Positions 36,413 through 47,982 of a DNA stretch of 64,000 bases are shown here, piece after piece. The number at the start of each line of letters is the position of its first letter. Position 1 is the first letter of the stretch. A program made the translations under genes and the position numbers. The notes under the pieces were generated by a model. The model was not told where the DNA came from. It ran no database searches and saw only the letters and a program-made list of their open reading frames with translations. This DNA comes from Actinopolyspora mortivallis DSM 44261 (lineage in GTDB: Bacteria > Actinomycetota > Actinomycetes > Mycobacteriales > Pseudonocardiaceae), in the NCBI RefSeq assembly GCF_000384035.1, contig NZ_KB913024.1, positions 1,069,655 through 1,133,654 of the forward strand, given 5' to 3'.

Positions 36413-36791
36413 TGGATCTGCCGGTCCGCCAGGACGGGTTGTTTCCGCGCGGTCTCTGCCACGGGCCGCGCGGAGTGGGCGGACCCGCGGACGAATGAAA
36501 GGACTTTCACGGAAAGACCACTCAGGATGACGGAGTGGGGGAATATATCGTCGCCCTTATCGACGTCCATCCCTCGTTCGGGTTGTTTTTCCGAGGACTG
36601 TCCTGTCGTTCTGCACCGAGGTCCGTCGACTCTTTCACTCGCAAAGACGCGAGTCCCACGACATTCCGACCGGGGTGACTCCCCTTTCCCGGACGGATTG
36701 TCACTCGTACCAGCGACCAGTTTCCACGACCCCACGAGTGCGTGCGTGTCCTGTCGACACGTGCGGCTCTTCGACCCTGACGGAGTGAACA
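36413..36791 (+). other. Upstream region of sulP with inverted repeats
   Basis: TGAAAG-GA-CTTTCA (36496-36509) and ACTCGC-AAAGAC-GCGAGT (36637-36654) are perfect inverted repeats in an AT-richer 379-base region. The first surrounds a tiny 11-codon frame (ATG 36495), which I consider chance. The region probably holds the sulP promoter and regulatory sites; no known riboswitch was recognised. Confidence 0.4.
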
Positions 36792-38306
36792 GTGACCACA
36801 CAGCTCGAATCGTCCCCTCCCGAAACGGGAAACTCCCCGGGGATCCTGCGACGGAACAAGCAGAACTTCGGTTTCGACCTGGGTGCCTCTCTCGTCGTGT
36901 TCCTGGTGGCGCTGCCACTGTGCGTGGGAATCGCGGTGGCCTCGGGGGTGCCCGCCGAACTGGGCATCGTCACCGGTGTCGTGGGCGGCATCGTGGTCGG
37001 GTGCATGCCGGGCAGCACCATGCAGGTGAGCGGCCCGGCCGCCGGGCTCACCGTGTTGGTGGCCTCCACACTGGCCGAGCACGGACTGGGCATGCTCGGC
37101 GTGATCGTGCTGGGGGCCGGGGTGTTGCAGATCGCCCTGGGTCTGGCCGGCATCGGTACCTGGTTCCGCGCCATCTCCCCCTCGGTGGTGCAGGGAATGC
37201 TCGCCGGTATCGGCCTCGTGCTGATCCTCGGGCAGATCTATCCCATCGGGGGAATGCAGCAGCCCTCCGAGACGTTCGCCAAGTTCGCCCGCATCCCCGA
37301 GTTGCTGACCTCGGCGTTCACCACACCGGCCGGACGTTCCGGCGTGGTCATCGCCGTGGTCACCCTGTTGACCATGGTGCTGTGGACCAGGATTCCGCAC
37401 AAACTGCGGCTCGTTCCCGGCCCACTGGTCGGTGTCGGTGTCGCCGCCGTACTCACCTCGGTGACCGGACTTCCCCTGGAGACCATCCGGGTGGGCTCGC
37501 TGACGGAGGCGCTCAACATGCCGACGCCGGACGCCTTCGGCGCGGCGGCCAGTCTCGCGGTGATCGGCTCCATGGTGACCTTCGCGCTGATCGCCTCGGC
37601 GGAGACCCTGTTCAGCGCGGTCGCCGTCGACCGGATGCACGACGGTCCCAAGACCCGCTTCAACGCCGAGCTGGTCGCCCAGGGAACCGGCAACACCGTC
37701 TGCGGGTTGCTGGGGGCGCTGCCCATGACGGCGGTCATCGTGCGCAGCACGGCGAACGTGAACGCCGGAGCCAGGACCAAGCTCTCCCGGGTGCTGCACG
37801 GGATCTGGCTGCTGTTGTTCGTGGTGCTGCTGCCCGGTGTGCTGTCCTACATCCCTCTGGCCACGCTGGCGGCGCTGCTGATCCACGCCGGTTGGAAACT
37901 GCTCGGCGTGCGCCAGGTGGCCACGTTGTTCCGCCAGCAGCGTTCCGAGGCGTTCGTGCTCGTGCTGACGGCTGGGATGATCGTGGCGACCGACCTGTTG
38001 GTCGGAACGCTGACCGGTCTGGTGGCCGCGGTGATCAAGACGGCGTGGGAGGTCTCCCGACTGTCGGTCGAGGTCGAGCACGACGAGGAGCACGCCCGGG
38101 TGCGGTTGCACGGCAACGCCACGTTCCTGCGGCTGCCCCAGCTGCAGGACAGGTTGGACCGACTTCCGCCGACCAGGAGCACCCACGTTGACCTGACCTC
38201 GCTGCGGCATCTCGACAGGGCCTGTCACCAGGCGGTGGAGCACTGGGCCGAGCAGCGTCGCAAGGACGCCTGCGCGGTCGAGCTGGCCCTGCCCGACGGG
38301 CGGTGA
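36792..38306 (+). CDS. SulP (SLC26) family anion transporter
   Basis: 504 residues: about 11-12 hydrophobic helices with the SulP core motif MQVSGPAAGLTVLV, and a short C-terminal STAS-like domain (about 425-504; HVDLTSLRHLDRACHQAVEHW). Members carry sulfate, bicarbonate or other anions; the QVSGPAAG signature is shared with actinobacterial forms, some fused to carbonic anhydrase, so bicarbonate uptake is a reasonable but unproven idea. No carbonic anhydrase gene is adjacent. The GTG start follows GGAG seven bases upstream. A hairpin at 38326 closes the unit. Confidence 0.9.
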   Translation: MTTQLESSPPETGNSPGILRRNKQNFGFDLGASLVVFLVALPLCVGIAVASGVPAELGIVTGVVGGIVVGCMPGSTMQVSGPAAGLTVLVASTLAEHGLGMLGVIVLGAGVLQIALGLAGIGTWFRAISPSVVQGMLAGIGLVLILGQIYPIGGMQQPSETFAKFARIPELLTSAFTTPAGRSGVVIAVVTLLTMVLWTRIPHKLRLVPGPLVGVGVAAVLTSVTGLPLETIRVGSLTEALNMPTPDAFGAAASLAVIGSMVTFALIASAETLFSAVAVDRMHDGPKTRFNAELVAQGTGNTVCGLLGALPMTAVIVRSTANVNAGARTKLSRVLHGIWLLLFVVLLPGVLSYIPLATLAALLIHAGWKLLGVRQVATLFRQQRSEAFVLVLTAGMIVATDLLVGTLTGLVAAVIKTAWEVSRLSVEVEHDEEHARVRLHGNATFLRLPQLQDRLDRLPPTRSTHVDLTSLRHLDRACHQAVEHWAEQRRKDACAVELALPDGR

Positions 38307-38325
38307 GAACGTGAGGTCGGCTCGG

Positions 38326-38360
38326 CCCGGTCGTGGGGACGACCGTCCCACGGCACCGGG
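38326..38360 (+). terminator. Terminator after sulP
   Basis: CCCGGT-CGTGGG (38326-38337) pairs with CCCACG (38347-38352) and ACCGGG (38355-38360), a twelve-pair stem with a two-base bulge. Confidence 0.6.
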
Positions 38361-38387
38361 TCGGGCCGTCCGGGTAGCGTCGGAACC

Positions 38388-39794
38388 GTGAATGAGGGCC
38401 TGTTCGACACCGGTTCCGACGGTCGGCCGCACGACGAGGGGCTGTTCGAAGCCGACACCCGGAGACGCGCGCAGCGACAGCTGGCCGAGAACGCCCCGCT
38501 GGCCGTGCGGATGCGCCCCCAGACGCTGGACGAGGTGATCGGGCAGGACCACCTGCTCGCTCCCGGTGCTCCGTTGCGCCGGCTCGTGGAGGGGGCCGCC
38601 CCGGCCTCGGTGCTGCTGCACGGTCCGCCGGGGACGGGGAAGACCACCCTGGCCGGGCTGGTCTCCCGGGCGATCGGGCGTCGCTTCGTCGCACTGTCCG
38701 CCCTCTCCGCCGGGGTGAAGGAGGTTCGGGCGGTCATCGAGGAGGCGCGCCGCAGACTCGGCCACTCGGGTGAGGCCACCGTCCTGTTCATCGACGAGGT
38801 GCACCGTTTCTCCAAGACGCAGCAGGACGCGCTGCTGTCGGCGGTGGAGGACCGCACCGTGCTGCTGGTGGCGGCGACCACCGAGAACCCCTCGTTCTCG
38901 GTGGTCTCGCCGTTGCTCTCCCGTTCGCTGGTGCTGCGGCTGCAACCACTCGACGACGAGGCCGTCCGGGAGTTGGTGCGCCGGGCGCTGACCGAACAGC
39001 GGGGGCTGGCCGGAGCCTGCGAACTCTCGGAGGAGGCCGAGGAACACCTGGTGGCACTGGCCGCCGGGGACGCCCGCAGGGCACTGACCGCACTGGAGGC
39101 CGCGGCGGAGGCCGCGCGCAGCAACGACCGGACGGTGATCGACCTGTCCACCGTGGAGACCGCGGTGGACCGGGCGGCTGTGCGTTACGACCGGGACGGC
39201 GACCAGCACTACGACGTGATCAGCGCGTTCATCAAGTCGATCCGCGGTTCGGACGTGGACGCCGCGTTGCACTACCTGGCACGCATGATCGAGGCGGGGG
39301 AGGACCCGCGTTTCATCGCCCGCCGTCTCGTCGTGCACGCCAGTGAGGACGTCGGCATGGCCGATCCCACCGCTCTGCAGAACGCGGTGGCCGCGAGCCG
39401 GGCCGTCGAGTTCGTGGGGATGCCCGAAGGGCGCCTGTCCCTGGCCCAGGCGACCGTGCACCTGGCCACGGCCCCGAAGTCGAATGCGGTCATCACGGCC
39501 GTGGACGCCGCCCTGGCCGACGTCCGGGCGGGCAAGGTGGGCACCGTTCCCGCACACCTGCGGGACGGGCACTACGCGGGGGCGACCCGGCAGGGAAACG
39601 CCGTCGGCTACCGCTACCCCCACGACCGGTCCGAAGGGGTGTTGGAGCAGCAGTACCCGCCGGACCAGTTGATCGGAAGGGACTACTACGAGCCGAGCGG
39701 TCGGGGCGCGGAGCGCACCTTGGCCGAACGGCTTCCGAAGCTGCGCGGCATAGTGCGTGGGCAGCGCGACGAGCGAACGCGAAGGGATGAGTGA
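38388..39794 (+). CDS. rarA: Replication-associated recombination ATPase RarA/MgsA
   Basis: AAA+ clamp-loader-like ATPase that acts at stalled forks. 468 residues with [20 protein letters not shown], Walker A GPPGTGKT (79-86), Walker B FIDEVHRF, sensor 1 region (AATTENPSF), and the C-terminal tetramerisation domain with [22 protein letters not shown] (as in all MgsA proteins) and a PHD-type ending. The N-terminal NEGLFDTG is typical of actinobacterial members such as Rv2559c. The GTG start at 38388 has a weak CGGAA. The next gene begins at the base after its stop. Confidence 0.96.
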   Translation: MNEGLFDTGSDGRPHDEGLFEADTRRRAQRQLAENAPLAVRMRPQTLDEVIGQDHLLAPGAPLRRLVEGAAPASVLLHGPPGTGKTTLAGLVSRAIGRRFVALSALSAGVKEVRAVIEEARRRLGHSGEATVLFIDEVHRFSKTQQDALLSAVEDRTVLLVAATTENPSFSVVSPLLSRSLVLRLQPLDDEAVRELVRRALTEQRGLAGACELSEEAEEHLVALAAGDARRALTALEAAAEAARSNDRTVIDLSTVETAVDRAAVRYDRDGDQHYDVISAFIKSIRGSDVDAALHYLARMIEAGEDPRFIARRLVVHASEDVGMADPTALQNAVAASRAVEFVGMPEGRLSLAQATVHLATAPKSNAVITAVDAALADVRAGKVGTVPAHLRDGHYAGATRQGNAVGYRYPHDRSEGVLEQQYPPDQLIGRDYYEPSGRGAERTLAERLPKLRGIVRGQRDERTRRDE

Positions 39795-40760
39795 GTGACC
39801 TCCCGAACGGTGGTGACCCGGTGGATTCCGGATTCGGCGGTGCGAGTGCTGGAGTCGGTCGGTGAGGTGCGGCTGTGCTCCCAGAACCGGGCGATGACGG
39901 ACGAGGAGCTCGCGGAGGAGGTTCGGGGTGCGGACGCGGTCGTGTCCATGCTGCACGACCGCGTCGACGGCGCACTGGCCGACGCGGCCGGACCGTCGCT
40001 GAAAGTGGTGGCCAACGTCGCCGTGGGCTACGACAACGTGGACGTGCCCGCGCTGGACTCCCGGGGAGTGCTGGTGACCAACACCCCGGGCGTGCTCACC
40101 GACGCGACCGCCGATCTGACCATCGGGTTGCTGTTGATGTGCACACGCAGGCTCGCCGAGGGCGAGCGGCTCATTCGTGCCGGGACCCCGTGGTCCTGGC
40201 ACTTCTCGTTCATGCTCGGTTCCGGGTTGCAGGGCAAGCGGCTGGGGATCGTCGGGCTCGGCCAGATAGGGCGTGCCGTGGCCCGCAGGGCGCGGGCCTT
40301 CGGCATGGAGGTCGTCTACACCGCCCGGAACCGGGTCGAGCGGCAGGTCGAGCACGAGACCGGCGCGCGGTACCTCTCGCTGCCCGAACTGCTGGAGAGC
40401 TCCGACGTGGTCTCGCTGCACTGCCCGCTGACGGAGGAAACCCGTCATCTGATCGACGGGGCCGCGTTGGCGCGGATGAAGTCCTCCGCCGTACTGGTCA
40501 ACACCAGTCGTGGTCCCGTGGTGGACGAGCGTGCCCTCGCCCGCGCACTGCGGGACGGCACCCTCGGCGGTGCCGGCCTGGACGTCTTCGAGAACGAACC
40601 GAAGGTGGAGCCGGAGCTGCTCGACCTGGACAACGTGGTGCTCGTCCCCCATCTGGGGTCGGCGACCACGGAGACCCGGACCGCGATGGCGATGTTGGCC
40701 GCCCGCAACGTGGTCGGTGTGCTGGACGGCAGTGGGGCCGTCACTCCGGTGAACGGTTGA
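39795..40760 (+). CDS. D-isomer specific 2-hydroxyacid dehydrogenase (glyoxylate/hydroxypyruvate reductase-like)
   Basis: 321 residues. NAD(P)-binding motif GLGQIG (154-159) and the full catalytic set R239 (NTSRGPVVD), E268 (ENEP) and H286 (VPHLGSAT). The family reduces 2-keto acids such as glyoxylate, hydroxypyruvate or 3-phosphoglycerate-like substrates; the size and VGYDNVDV segment fit glyoxylate/D-glycerate dehydrogenase. It follows rarA without a gap (GTG immediately after the TGA), so it is cotranscribed, although the functions seem unrelated. Exact substrate unknown. Confidence 0.92.
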   Translation: MTSRTVVTRWIPDSAVRVLESVGEVRLCSQNRAMTDEELAEEVRGADAVVSMLHDRVDGALADAAGPSLKVVANVAVGYDNVDVPALDSRGVLVTNTPGVLTDATADLTIGLLLMCTRRLAEGERLIRAGTPWSWHFSFMLGSGLQGKRLGIVGLGQIGRAVARRARAFGMEVVYTARNRVERQVEHETGARYLSLPELLESSDVVSLHCPLTEETRHLIDGAALARMKSSAVLVNTSRGPVVDERALARALRDGTLGGAGLDVFENEPKVEPELLDLDNVVLVPHLGSATTETRTAMAMLAARNVVGVLDGSGAVTPVNG

Positions 40761-40830
40761 GGAGTTCACCACCCCGGCGGAACCTCCGGGACCGGGTGCG
40801 TGGTGGGGCGCACGACCGGCCCCGGCAGGA

Positions 40831-42066
40831 TCATCCGAGACCGCGGGAGCGGCCGTAGCCGACGGCGGCTCCCGCGAAGGTGGCCAGCGCCGGCAGCACG
40901 GCCGCGATCAGTGCCCGTCGCGGATCGGGGACCAGGGTGAACCACTGGATCCGCAGTCCCAGGAACTCCTCCATGGGGGCTCGCAGCACCAGCGCACCCA
41001 GCACCCCCAGCCCGGTGGCGAGCACCCCCACACCCAGTCCGAGGGCGGCGCCGCGCACGAGTGCTCCCTCGCCGGATCCGCCCGCCGCGGTGAAACGGCC
41101 CACCCCCCGGAATCCGAGCAGCACGGCGCTCACCAGCACCCCGAGCAGGGCGATGTAGTACCACACCTCGACCGTTCTGATCAGGTTCCGCTCCCGGTCG
41201 ACCAGCGGGAAAGCTCCGAGTCCCATCTCCCGGAGTCGGGCGGCGACCTCGGCGGGGTCGGTGTCCTTCTCCACGACCACACCCACCCGGTCGGCCCCGT
41301 TGACGGCGTGCACCCGCTCCGCCGTCGTCCCCTCCGCCGCGGCGGCGAGCACGGCCGCGGTGCGCGGGGCCACGTAGGCGGTGTCCGGTCCGTCCGCGTG
41401 CCAGCGGGGGTCGTAGGTGGCGGCGATGCGCAGCTCGATGGTTTCGCTGATCTCCGAGGCGGAGTGCGCCACGGAGGCCGCCTGCGCCCGCTGTTCGTCC
41501 TCGGCCTCGTCGTCGGGACCGGATCGGGTCCGCTCCCGCTCGCCGGACTCCTCCTCGGAGGCAGCGGGCTTCGGGGGAGGGGGCACCGTGTAGTTCATCC
41601 GGACGCGCTCGCCGAGGTGGGCCCGGAAGTCGACCCCCTGGACATGGGCGGGAACCACGATCTGGTCCGGGGGCAGTGGGTTCGGCACGGTCCCGGCGGT
41701 GAGCGGCGGCCGAACCGTGCTGCCCCAGGAGCGGGTCCGCAACGAGACCCTGGGCAGCTCTCCGCCGCGCGGGCTGCGCAGCGAGGAGGTGTAGTCGGGC
41801 ACGACCTGGCGGACCCCGTCGACGGACTCGACCAGGGTCAGTTTCTCCGCGTTCAGCCTGCCCCTGGTGCCCATGCTCGGCAGCGGTGAGATCTCGATCC
41901 GTTCCGCTCCGTCGGCACGCAGGATGTCCCGTGCCGTGGCCGCCCGCATCGCCGAACCGACCCCGGCGATGGTGCTCAGCAGCAGCGTGAACACCATCAA
42001 CACCGCGAGTGTCCCCGGATCGGCGAATCCCGCCGGTGGTGTGGACCTGCCGTCCCCTCCGCCCAT
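40831..42066 (-). CDS. FtsX/MacB-like permease-type membrane protein
   Basis: 411 residues: one N-terminal helix (LAVLMVFTLLLSTIAGVGSAM), a large extracytoplasmic domain of about 250 residues with an acidic, E/D/R-rich loop near 165-195, and three C-terminal helices (VWYYIALLGVLVSAVLLGF and following). This 1+3 topology is that of FtsX/MacB-type ABC permeases, but no ATPase gene is adjacent and the C-terminal coupling features are weak, so it may act with an unlinked partner or alone. The ATG at 42066 has GGGGGA upstream. It converges on the 2-hydroxyacid dehydrogenase gene. Confidence 0.75.
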   Translation of the reverse strand: MGGGDGRSTPPAGFADPGTLAVLMVFTLLLSTIAGVGSAMRAATARDILRADGAERIEISPLPSMGTRGRLNAEKLTLVESVDGVRQVVPDYTSSLRSPRGGELPRVSLRTRSWGSTVRPPLTAGTVPNPLPPDQIVVPAHVQGVDFRAHLGERVRMNYTVPPPPKPAASEEESGERERTRSGPDDEAEDEQRAQAASVAHSASEISETIELRIAATYDPRWHADGPDTAYVAPRTAAVLAAAAEGTTAERVHAVNGADRVGVVVEKDTDPAEVAARLREMGLGAFPLVDRERNLIRTVEVWYYIALLGVLVSAVLLGFRGVGRFTAAGGSGEGALVRGAALGLGVGVLATGLGVLGALVLRAPMEEFLGLRIQWFTLVPDPRRALIAAVLPALATFAGAAVGYGRSRGLG

Positions 42067-42130
42067 TCGGAAGCGTCCCCCTTGACATGCCGTCGCCGCT
42101 GGAAAGGTGGGTGGGAGAGCAATCTATCGT

Positions 42131-42146
42131 GTCGCGGTGTCGCGAC
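42131..42146. promoter_or_regulatory. Inverted repeat in a divergent intergenic region
   Basis: GTCGCG-GTGT-CGCGAC is a perfect repeat within 42131-42146; the same stretch also reads as two tandem copies of GTGTCGCG (42129-42144). It is 65 bases upstream of the FtsX-like gene and 180 bases upstream of the DUF948 gene. Operator or hairpin; no evidence decides. Confidence 0.3.
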
Positions 42147-42325
42147 CTCCTCCGCCACGGGCGACCGGAGGGCCACCGGGGACCTTCGGTCGGACGGGGC
42201 AGCGGCGTGCGGAATGCCGTACGCGGTTTCCACCGGCGGGCGCGATAGCCTGACCGCGATCACCACCGCCGTGCCGGCCCGCCGGCAGGGCGGTCGCACG
42301 AGTCGGCTGGAAACCGGGAGGACAC

Positions 42326-42730
42326 GTGACGCCCACCGAGATCGCCGCGCTGATCGCAGCAGGCGCTTTCGTGCTGCTGGTCGTGCTGCTGGCGATCCCG
42401 TTGGTCAAACTCGGCCGTACTCTGGACGAGGCGACCAACGCGATCCGCAAGGCGCAGGAGAATTCCGACCCGCTGTTCACCGGCGCGAACACGACCCTGG
42501 ACCATGTGAACACCCAGTTGGAGCGGGTCGACGGCATCACGGCCAACGCCCAGTCGGTCTCCAGCAACGTGTCCGCACTGTCCTCGCTGTTCACCGCTAC
42601 ACTGGGAAGCCCGCTGGTGAAGTCGGCCGCTTTCACCTACGGCGTGAGCAAGGCCCTGCGCGCCCGCCGTGAACGCAGGAAGGAACCCGTGGGCAGGCAT
42701 TCCCGCAGGCGCAAAGGGGGTCGTCAGTGA
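42326..42730 (+). CDS. DUF948 domain membrane protein
   Basis: 134 residues: an N-terminal transmembrane helix (IAALIAAGAFVLLVVLLAIPLV region, about 5-26) followed by an extended helical DUF948 domain (LGRTLDEATNAIRKAQENSD; LDHVNTQLERVDGITANAQSV) and a basic tail. DUF948 proteins occur next to alaS in streptomycetes and mycobacteria and have no known role. The GTG start follows GGGAGG. It overlaps the next gene (GTGA). Confidence 0.9.
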   Translation: MTPTEIAALIAAGAFVLLVVLLAIPLVKLGRTLDEATNAIRKAQENSDPLFTGANTTLDHVNTQLERVDGITANAQSVSSNVSALSSLFTATLGSPLVKSAAFTYGVSKALRARRERRKEPVGRHSRRRKGGRQ

Positions 42731-43077
42731 GCCGTCTGTTGTTGTTCGGCGCCGGAGTCGCCGCGGGCGTGGCGTTGAGCCGCAAGCTCGGCAGGACCGC
42801 ACGCCGGGCCACGCCGGTCGGTGTGGCCGACCAGCTGGGTGACGCGGTGCGGGAACTGGCGGAGTCGCTCGGCTCGTTCGGAGCGGACGTGCGCGCGGGG
42901 ATGAGCGAGCGCGAAAGGGAACTCCACGAGAGCGTGACCGAACGCACCGGAATCGTCACCGGTGGCCGGGGCCAGCGGAGCGTCGACGGTCCGGACAATG
43001 GGAGCGGGCCCGTGACCAGGATGACCGGAACGATCGACGGGGCCGAGTCGCGTCGAGCTCGTAGGGCGGGACGCTGA
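42727..43077 (+). CDS. Small membrane-associated protein (DUF6167-like)
   Basis: 116 residues. A short hydrophobic N-terminal segment (LLLFGAGVAAGVAL) is followed by a helical region (VADQLGDAVRELAESLGSF) and a hydrophilic tail rich in G, R and T. In Streptomyces the gene between a DUF948 gene and alaS belongs to DUF6167; the position and size agree, but I rely on memory of synteny rather than a search. Translationally coupled to the DUF948 gene. Confidence 0.7.
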   Translation: MSRLLLFGAGVAAGVALSRKLGRTARRATPVGVADQLGDAVRELAESLGSFGADVRAGMSERERELHESVTERTGIVTGGRGQRSVDGPDNGSGPVTRMTGTIDGAESRRARRAGR

Positions 43078-43081
43078 GTCC

Positions 43082-43106
43082 CGGTGTGGTGCGAAATCCC
43101 ACACCG
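43082..43106 (+). terminator. Hairpin between the DUF948 operon and alaS
   Basis: CGGTGTGG (43082-43089) pairs with CCACACCG (43099-43106) around a nine-base loop, four bases after the stop of the small gene. It suggests that alaS has its own promoter or is attenuated. Confidence 0.55.
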
Positions 43107-43164
43107 ACCGGCGTTCCCGCCTGTTTCCGTGCCCGCAGCCACATCCGTGTAGAAGGACTCCACC

Positions 43165-45839
<2,675 letters not shown>

Positions 45840-45843
<4 letters not shown>

Positions 45844-46331
45844 ACGCCGAACGGTCCGAGTCCGCACCGGGACAGCCCGACGGTGGGAACACCGAACTCG
45901 GGAGGGGACGACGGCTGGGTGTCGACGTGGGGGAGGCCAGAGTCGGGATCGCGGTCAGCGACCCCGCTCCCGTGCTGGCCACCCCACTGGTCACCCTCAG
46001 ACGGGACAGGGCCAACAAGACGGACCTGGCCCGGATCGCCGAACTCGTCGCCGAGTACGAGATCGTCGAGATCGTGGTGGGGCTGCCGGTGACCCTGGCG
46101 GGCAGACGGGGCCGGGCGGCCGACGTGGCGAGTTCCTACGCCGACGCGGTGCGTTCGCGGGTTCCCGGCGTGCCCGTGCGACTGAGTGACGAGCGTCTCA
46201 CGACGGTGACGGCCACGAAGACGCTGTCCGATCGCGGTGTTCGTGGTAAGCGTCAACGTGACGTGGTGGACCAGGCCGCCGCGGTGGAGATCCTGCAGTC
46301 CTGGTTGGACGCGCGGGGCGGGGACGGTTGA
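45840..46331 (+). CDS. ruvX: Pre-16S rRNA nuclease / Holliday junction resolvase-like protein RuvX (YqgF)
   Basis: 163 residues with an RNase H-like fold: first acidic motif LGVDVGEARVGIAVSD, central EIVVGLPVTLAG, and the C-terminal LSDERLTTVTA and DQAAAVEILQSWLD motifs. YqgF family proteins process the 5' end of 16S rRNA and were earlier named putative resolvases. A hydrophilic 20-residue N-terminal extension precedes the core. Coupled to alaS as in most bacteria of this phylum. Confidence 0.94.
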
Positions 46332-46424
46332 GAGGTGTTCGGCATGGTTGGCCTCGGAGTCGTCCGGGCGGCGCGCGGTGCGTTCCCCGGGGCGGTGACG
46401 TCGCGAGCGGTGGGCCGGCTCGCT

Positions 46425-46447
46425 CGGGACCCGGGTTTCCGGTCCCG
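46425..46447 (+). terminator. Hairpin between ruvX and mltG
   Basis: CGGGACC (46425-46431) pairs with GGTCCCG (46441-46447). It lies in a 216-base gap without coding signs and could end the alaS-ruvX transcript. Confidence 0.4.
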
Positions 46448-46547
46448 GGGCGCGGCCGACCAGCCCGTCACCGGGCCGGGAGACCCCGTGAGACTGTTCC
46501 GTGCTGCATGATCAGAGCTTCGTAGGGCTGTCTGGGAGGACGCGGGC

Positions 46548-47774
46548 GTGAACGACGATCTCGGCCTGTTCGCCGACGACGCCGGGCAGGAACCGGACCC
46601 GCGGGAGCGGGAGGACGTCGAGCGGGAGCGGTTCCGCAGGCGGCGACGACGGAGACTCGTCACCGCCCTCGCCGGGGTGTCGGTGCTGCTGGTCGTGGCG
46701 GGTGGCGCCGTCTACGGCGTGTTGCAGTTGGTGACTCTCGGCAGCTATCCGGACTACGAGGGAAGCGGTACGGGTCGGGTGGTCGTCGAGGTCCAGCAGG
46801 GTGACACCACCAGCGCGATCGCGCGCACCCTGGCGGAGGAGGACGTGGTGGCCTCGCCGGCGGCCTTCGTGAAGGCGGCCGAGGACAACGAGAAGATCAC
46901 CGCCATCCAGCCGGGTTTCTACTCGATGCGCGAGAGGATGTCCGGTGCGGCGGCCGTGCGGCGCATCGTCTCCGACGAGGCCCGGGCGGGACGCGTCGAG
47001 ATCCGTGGCGGTATGCGGTTCGCGGATCACGTCGGCCCGGACGGTGAGGTGGTGCCGGGTGTTCTCTCGCTGCTCGCACGGGCCTCCTGCGGGGCGGGGG
47101 AGAACGAGGGAAGCGGCGACTGCGTCGACAAGGAGGAGTTGGCCGGGGCCGCCGCCGAGACCCCGCTGGGCGAGCTGGGAGTGCCGGACTGGGCACTCAC
47201 GGAGGCGAAACGGGCCCCCGATCCGCAGCGGCGGCTGGAGGGGCTGGTCCTGCCCGGCATCTACCACGTCAAACCGACCGCCAGTGCCCCCGAGATCCTA
47301 CGTTCGGTGCTGAACAGTTCCTTCGAGAAGATGCGTGCCGCCGGTCTGCCCGACATCGCCGAGGGCACGGGACACAGTCCCTACGAGCTGGTCAAGATCG
47401 CCTCGCTGGTGCAGAGCGAGGCGATCCGGAAGGACTTCGGGCGGGTCGCCCGGGTCATCGAGAACCGCCTGGACATCGACATGCGGTTGCAGCTCGACTC
47501 GACGATCAACTACCTGCTCGAGGAGCCCTCGCTGCTGACCGAGGACGAACACCGGGCCAAGGAGGGGCCGTACAACACCTACCGGGTCACGGGGCTGCCG
47601 CCGACACCGATCTCCGCTCCGAGCACCGAGGCCATCGAGGCGGCGGCCGATCCTCCCGAGGGCGACTGGAAGTACTTCGTCAAGTGCCAGAAGGACGGGA
47701 CCTCGTGCTTCTCGGAGACGATCGAGGGGCACGAGAGGGCCAAGGACAAGGCCGAACGCAACGGCGCCTACTGA
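46548..47774 (+). CDS. mltG: Endolytic murein transglycosylase MltG
   Basis: Cuts nascent peptidoglycan strands at the membrane. 408 residues: a charged cytoplasmic N terminus (about 45), one helix (LVTALAGVSVLLVVAGGAVYGVL region), a LysM-like domain with the start IARTLAEEDVVAS, and the YceG catalytic domain with LVQSEAIRKDFGRVARVIENRL and LQLDSTINYLL, the actinobacterial form of the active-site region, then the TYRVTGLPPTPISAPS signature. The mltG-aroE order downstream of alaS-ruvX is conserved in actinobacteria. Confidence 0.95.
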   Translation: MNDDLGLFADDAGQEPDPREREDVERERFRRRRRRRLVTALAGVSVLLVVAGGAVYGVLQLVTLGSYPDYEGSGTGRVVVEVQQGDTTSAIARTLAEEDVVASPAAFVKAAEDNEKITAIQPGFYSMRERMSGAAAVRRIVSDEARAGRVEIRGGMRFADHVGPDGEVVPGVLSLLARASCGAGENEGSGDCVDKEELAGAAAETPLGELGVPDWALTEAKRAPDPQRRLEGLVLPGIYHVKPTASAPEILRSVLNSSFEKMRAAGLPDIAEGTGHSPYELVKIASLVQSEAIRKDFGRVARVIENRLDIDMRLQLDSTINYLLEEPSLLTEDEHRAKEGPYNTYRVTGLPPTPISAPSTEAIEAAADPPEGDWKYFVKCQKDGTSCFSETIEGHERAKDKAERNGAY

Positions 47775-47788
47775 CCGAAGGCGCCCGT

Positions 47789-47811
47789 GCGCTCTGAACG
47801 GCCGAGAGCGC
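47789..47811 (+). terminator. Hairpin after mltG
   Basis: GCGCTCT (47789-47795) pairs with AGAGCGC (47805-47811), 15 bases after the mltG stop. Confidence 0.5.
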
Positions 47812-47982
47812 GACACCGGAGAAGCCGCGTGTGCTCGGCTTGGCACGGTGGGTGTTTCCGGTGTCGTCGCTTCGAGGAAGGGCGGCTGTGCCGCTTGGGC
47901 AGCCCCGGAGGACCACACCGGGGCGACTACCGTGGATCTTCGGAGCATTCCCACGGGGCGAGCAGGAAAGTCGAGGTGTCCG

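Noticed and set aside
36495-36530. 11-codon frame (MKGLSRKDHSG) upstream of sulP
   Set aside because: No ribosome-binding site and embedded in an inverted repeat; too short to support.
36522-40772. Very long open frame (1416 codons) on the minus strand
   Set aside because: It is antisense to sulP, rarA and the dehydrogenase gene, is dominated by H, G, R and Q in a pattern typical of GC-rich shadow frames, and shows no domain.
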